Shown here: piece by piece, positions 14,882 through 14,941 of the stretch
Position numbering within the stretch: the first letter of the stretch is position 1
Layout: each line of letters starts with the position of its first letter
NCBI GenBank assembly: GCA_964637035.1
Contig: CAZWTU010000038.1
Span: 1-14,941 of the forward strand
Source: CAZMMV01 sp964637035
GTDB taxonomy: Bacteria > Bacillota > Clostridia > Tissierellales > Tissierellaceae
Direction: 5' to 3'
DNA length: 14,941 nucleotides
Made by a program: the position numbers and the translations under genes
The notes under the pieces: generated by a model
What the model was told of the DNA's origin: nothing
Databases searched by the model: none
The model's input: only the letters and a program-made list of their open reading frames with translations

Positions 14882-14941
14882 AGTCGCCTCAAAAGAGGAG
14901 GCACAGAACCTAGACAACTAAATAGTGTAAGAAACTTTGAA
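14882..14941 (+). other. rRNA operon leader, 5' part (16S gene beyond window)
   Basis: The transcribed leader from P2 opens with a hairpin, GCCTC (14886-14890) with GAGGC (14898-14902). It continues with AGAACCTAGACAACTAAAT and ACTTTGAA at the very end, which resemble the leader and boxA-type antitermination sequences found just upstream of 16S rRNA genes in Clostridia. No mature rRNA sequence is in the window. The identification rests on the promoters and leader only. Confidence 0.65.

Noticed and set aside
1..14941. Mobile element, CRISPR array, tRNA or novel defence system
   Set aside because: Gene content and order are conserved core origin-region genes. I found no transposase, integrase, regularly spaced repeats or tRNA-like fold.

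Overview
This window spans the replication origin of a low-GC Gram-positive bacterium, most likely an anaerobic Clostridia or Tissierellia-type Firmicute. The evidence is the gene order rpmH-oriC-dnaA-dnaN-rlbA-recF-remB-gyrB-gyrA, AT-rich third codon positions, strong AGGAGG ribosome binding sites, and a YidC without a lipobox. A species cannot be named from this sequence alone. All genes left of the origin lie on the minus strand and all genes right of it on the plus strand, so every gene is co-directional with its replication fork.

Left arm (1-3838, minus strand): rpmH (L34), rnpA (RNase P protein), yidD, yidC and khpB/jag form one operon. It is driven by a perfect-consensus promoter at 3810-3838 and closed by a hairpin terminator at 1590-1613. 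A terminator-like hairpin also sits directly at the rpmH stop codon, before rnpA, and probably lowers downstream expression relative to L34. After a 259-bp gap holding a degenerate dispersed repeat, mnmE (tRNA U34 modification GTPase) has its own extended -10 promoter. It lacks only its last few codons at the window edge.

Origin: oriC is bipartite. A cluster of DnaA boxes in both orientations fills the rpmH-dnaA gap (3869-4226). A second unit in the dnaA-dnaN gap (5660-5767) has two boxes followed by a DnaA-trio run of TAC/TAT triplets and an AT-rich stretch, resembling the basal unwinding layout described for Bacillus subtilis. Two interlocking inverted repeats flank the boxes there.

Right arm (4288-12911, plus strand): dnaA, dnaN, the S4-domain gene rlbA, recF, remB, gyrB and gyrA encode initiation, the sliding clamp, ribosome and recombination factors, a matrix-gene regulator and DNA gyrase. 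A 16-bp perfect hairpin follows gyrA.

Stress/sigma module (13047-14662): three overlapping genes encode an anti-sigma antagonist, a shortened anti-sigma kinase-like protein and a SigB/SigF/SigG-family sigma factor. They sit behind a housekeeping-type promoter and end at a strong terminator. I read them as rsbV-rsbW-sigB rather than the spoIIA operon.

Right edge (14663-14941): two strong tandem promoters, a 15-bp tandem duplication between them and a leader hairpin show that the window ends just before an rRNA operon. Most of the window is conserved core genome. I found no novel defence or mobile system; the points worth checking are regulatory.
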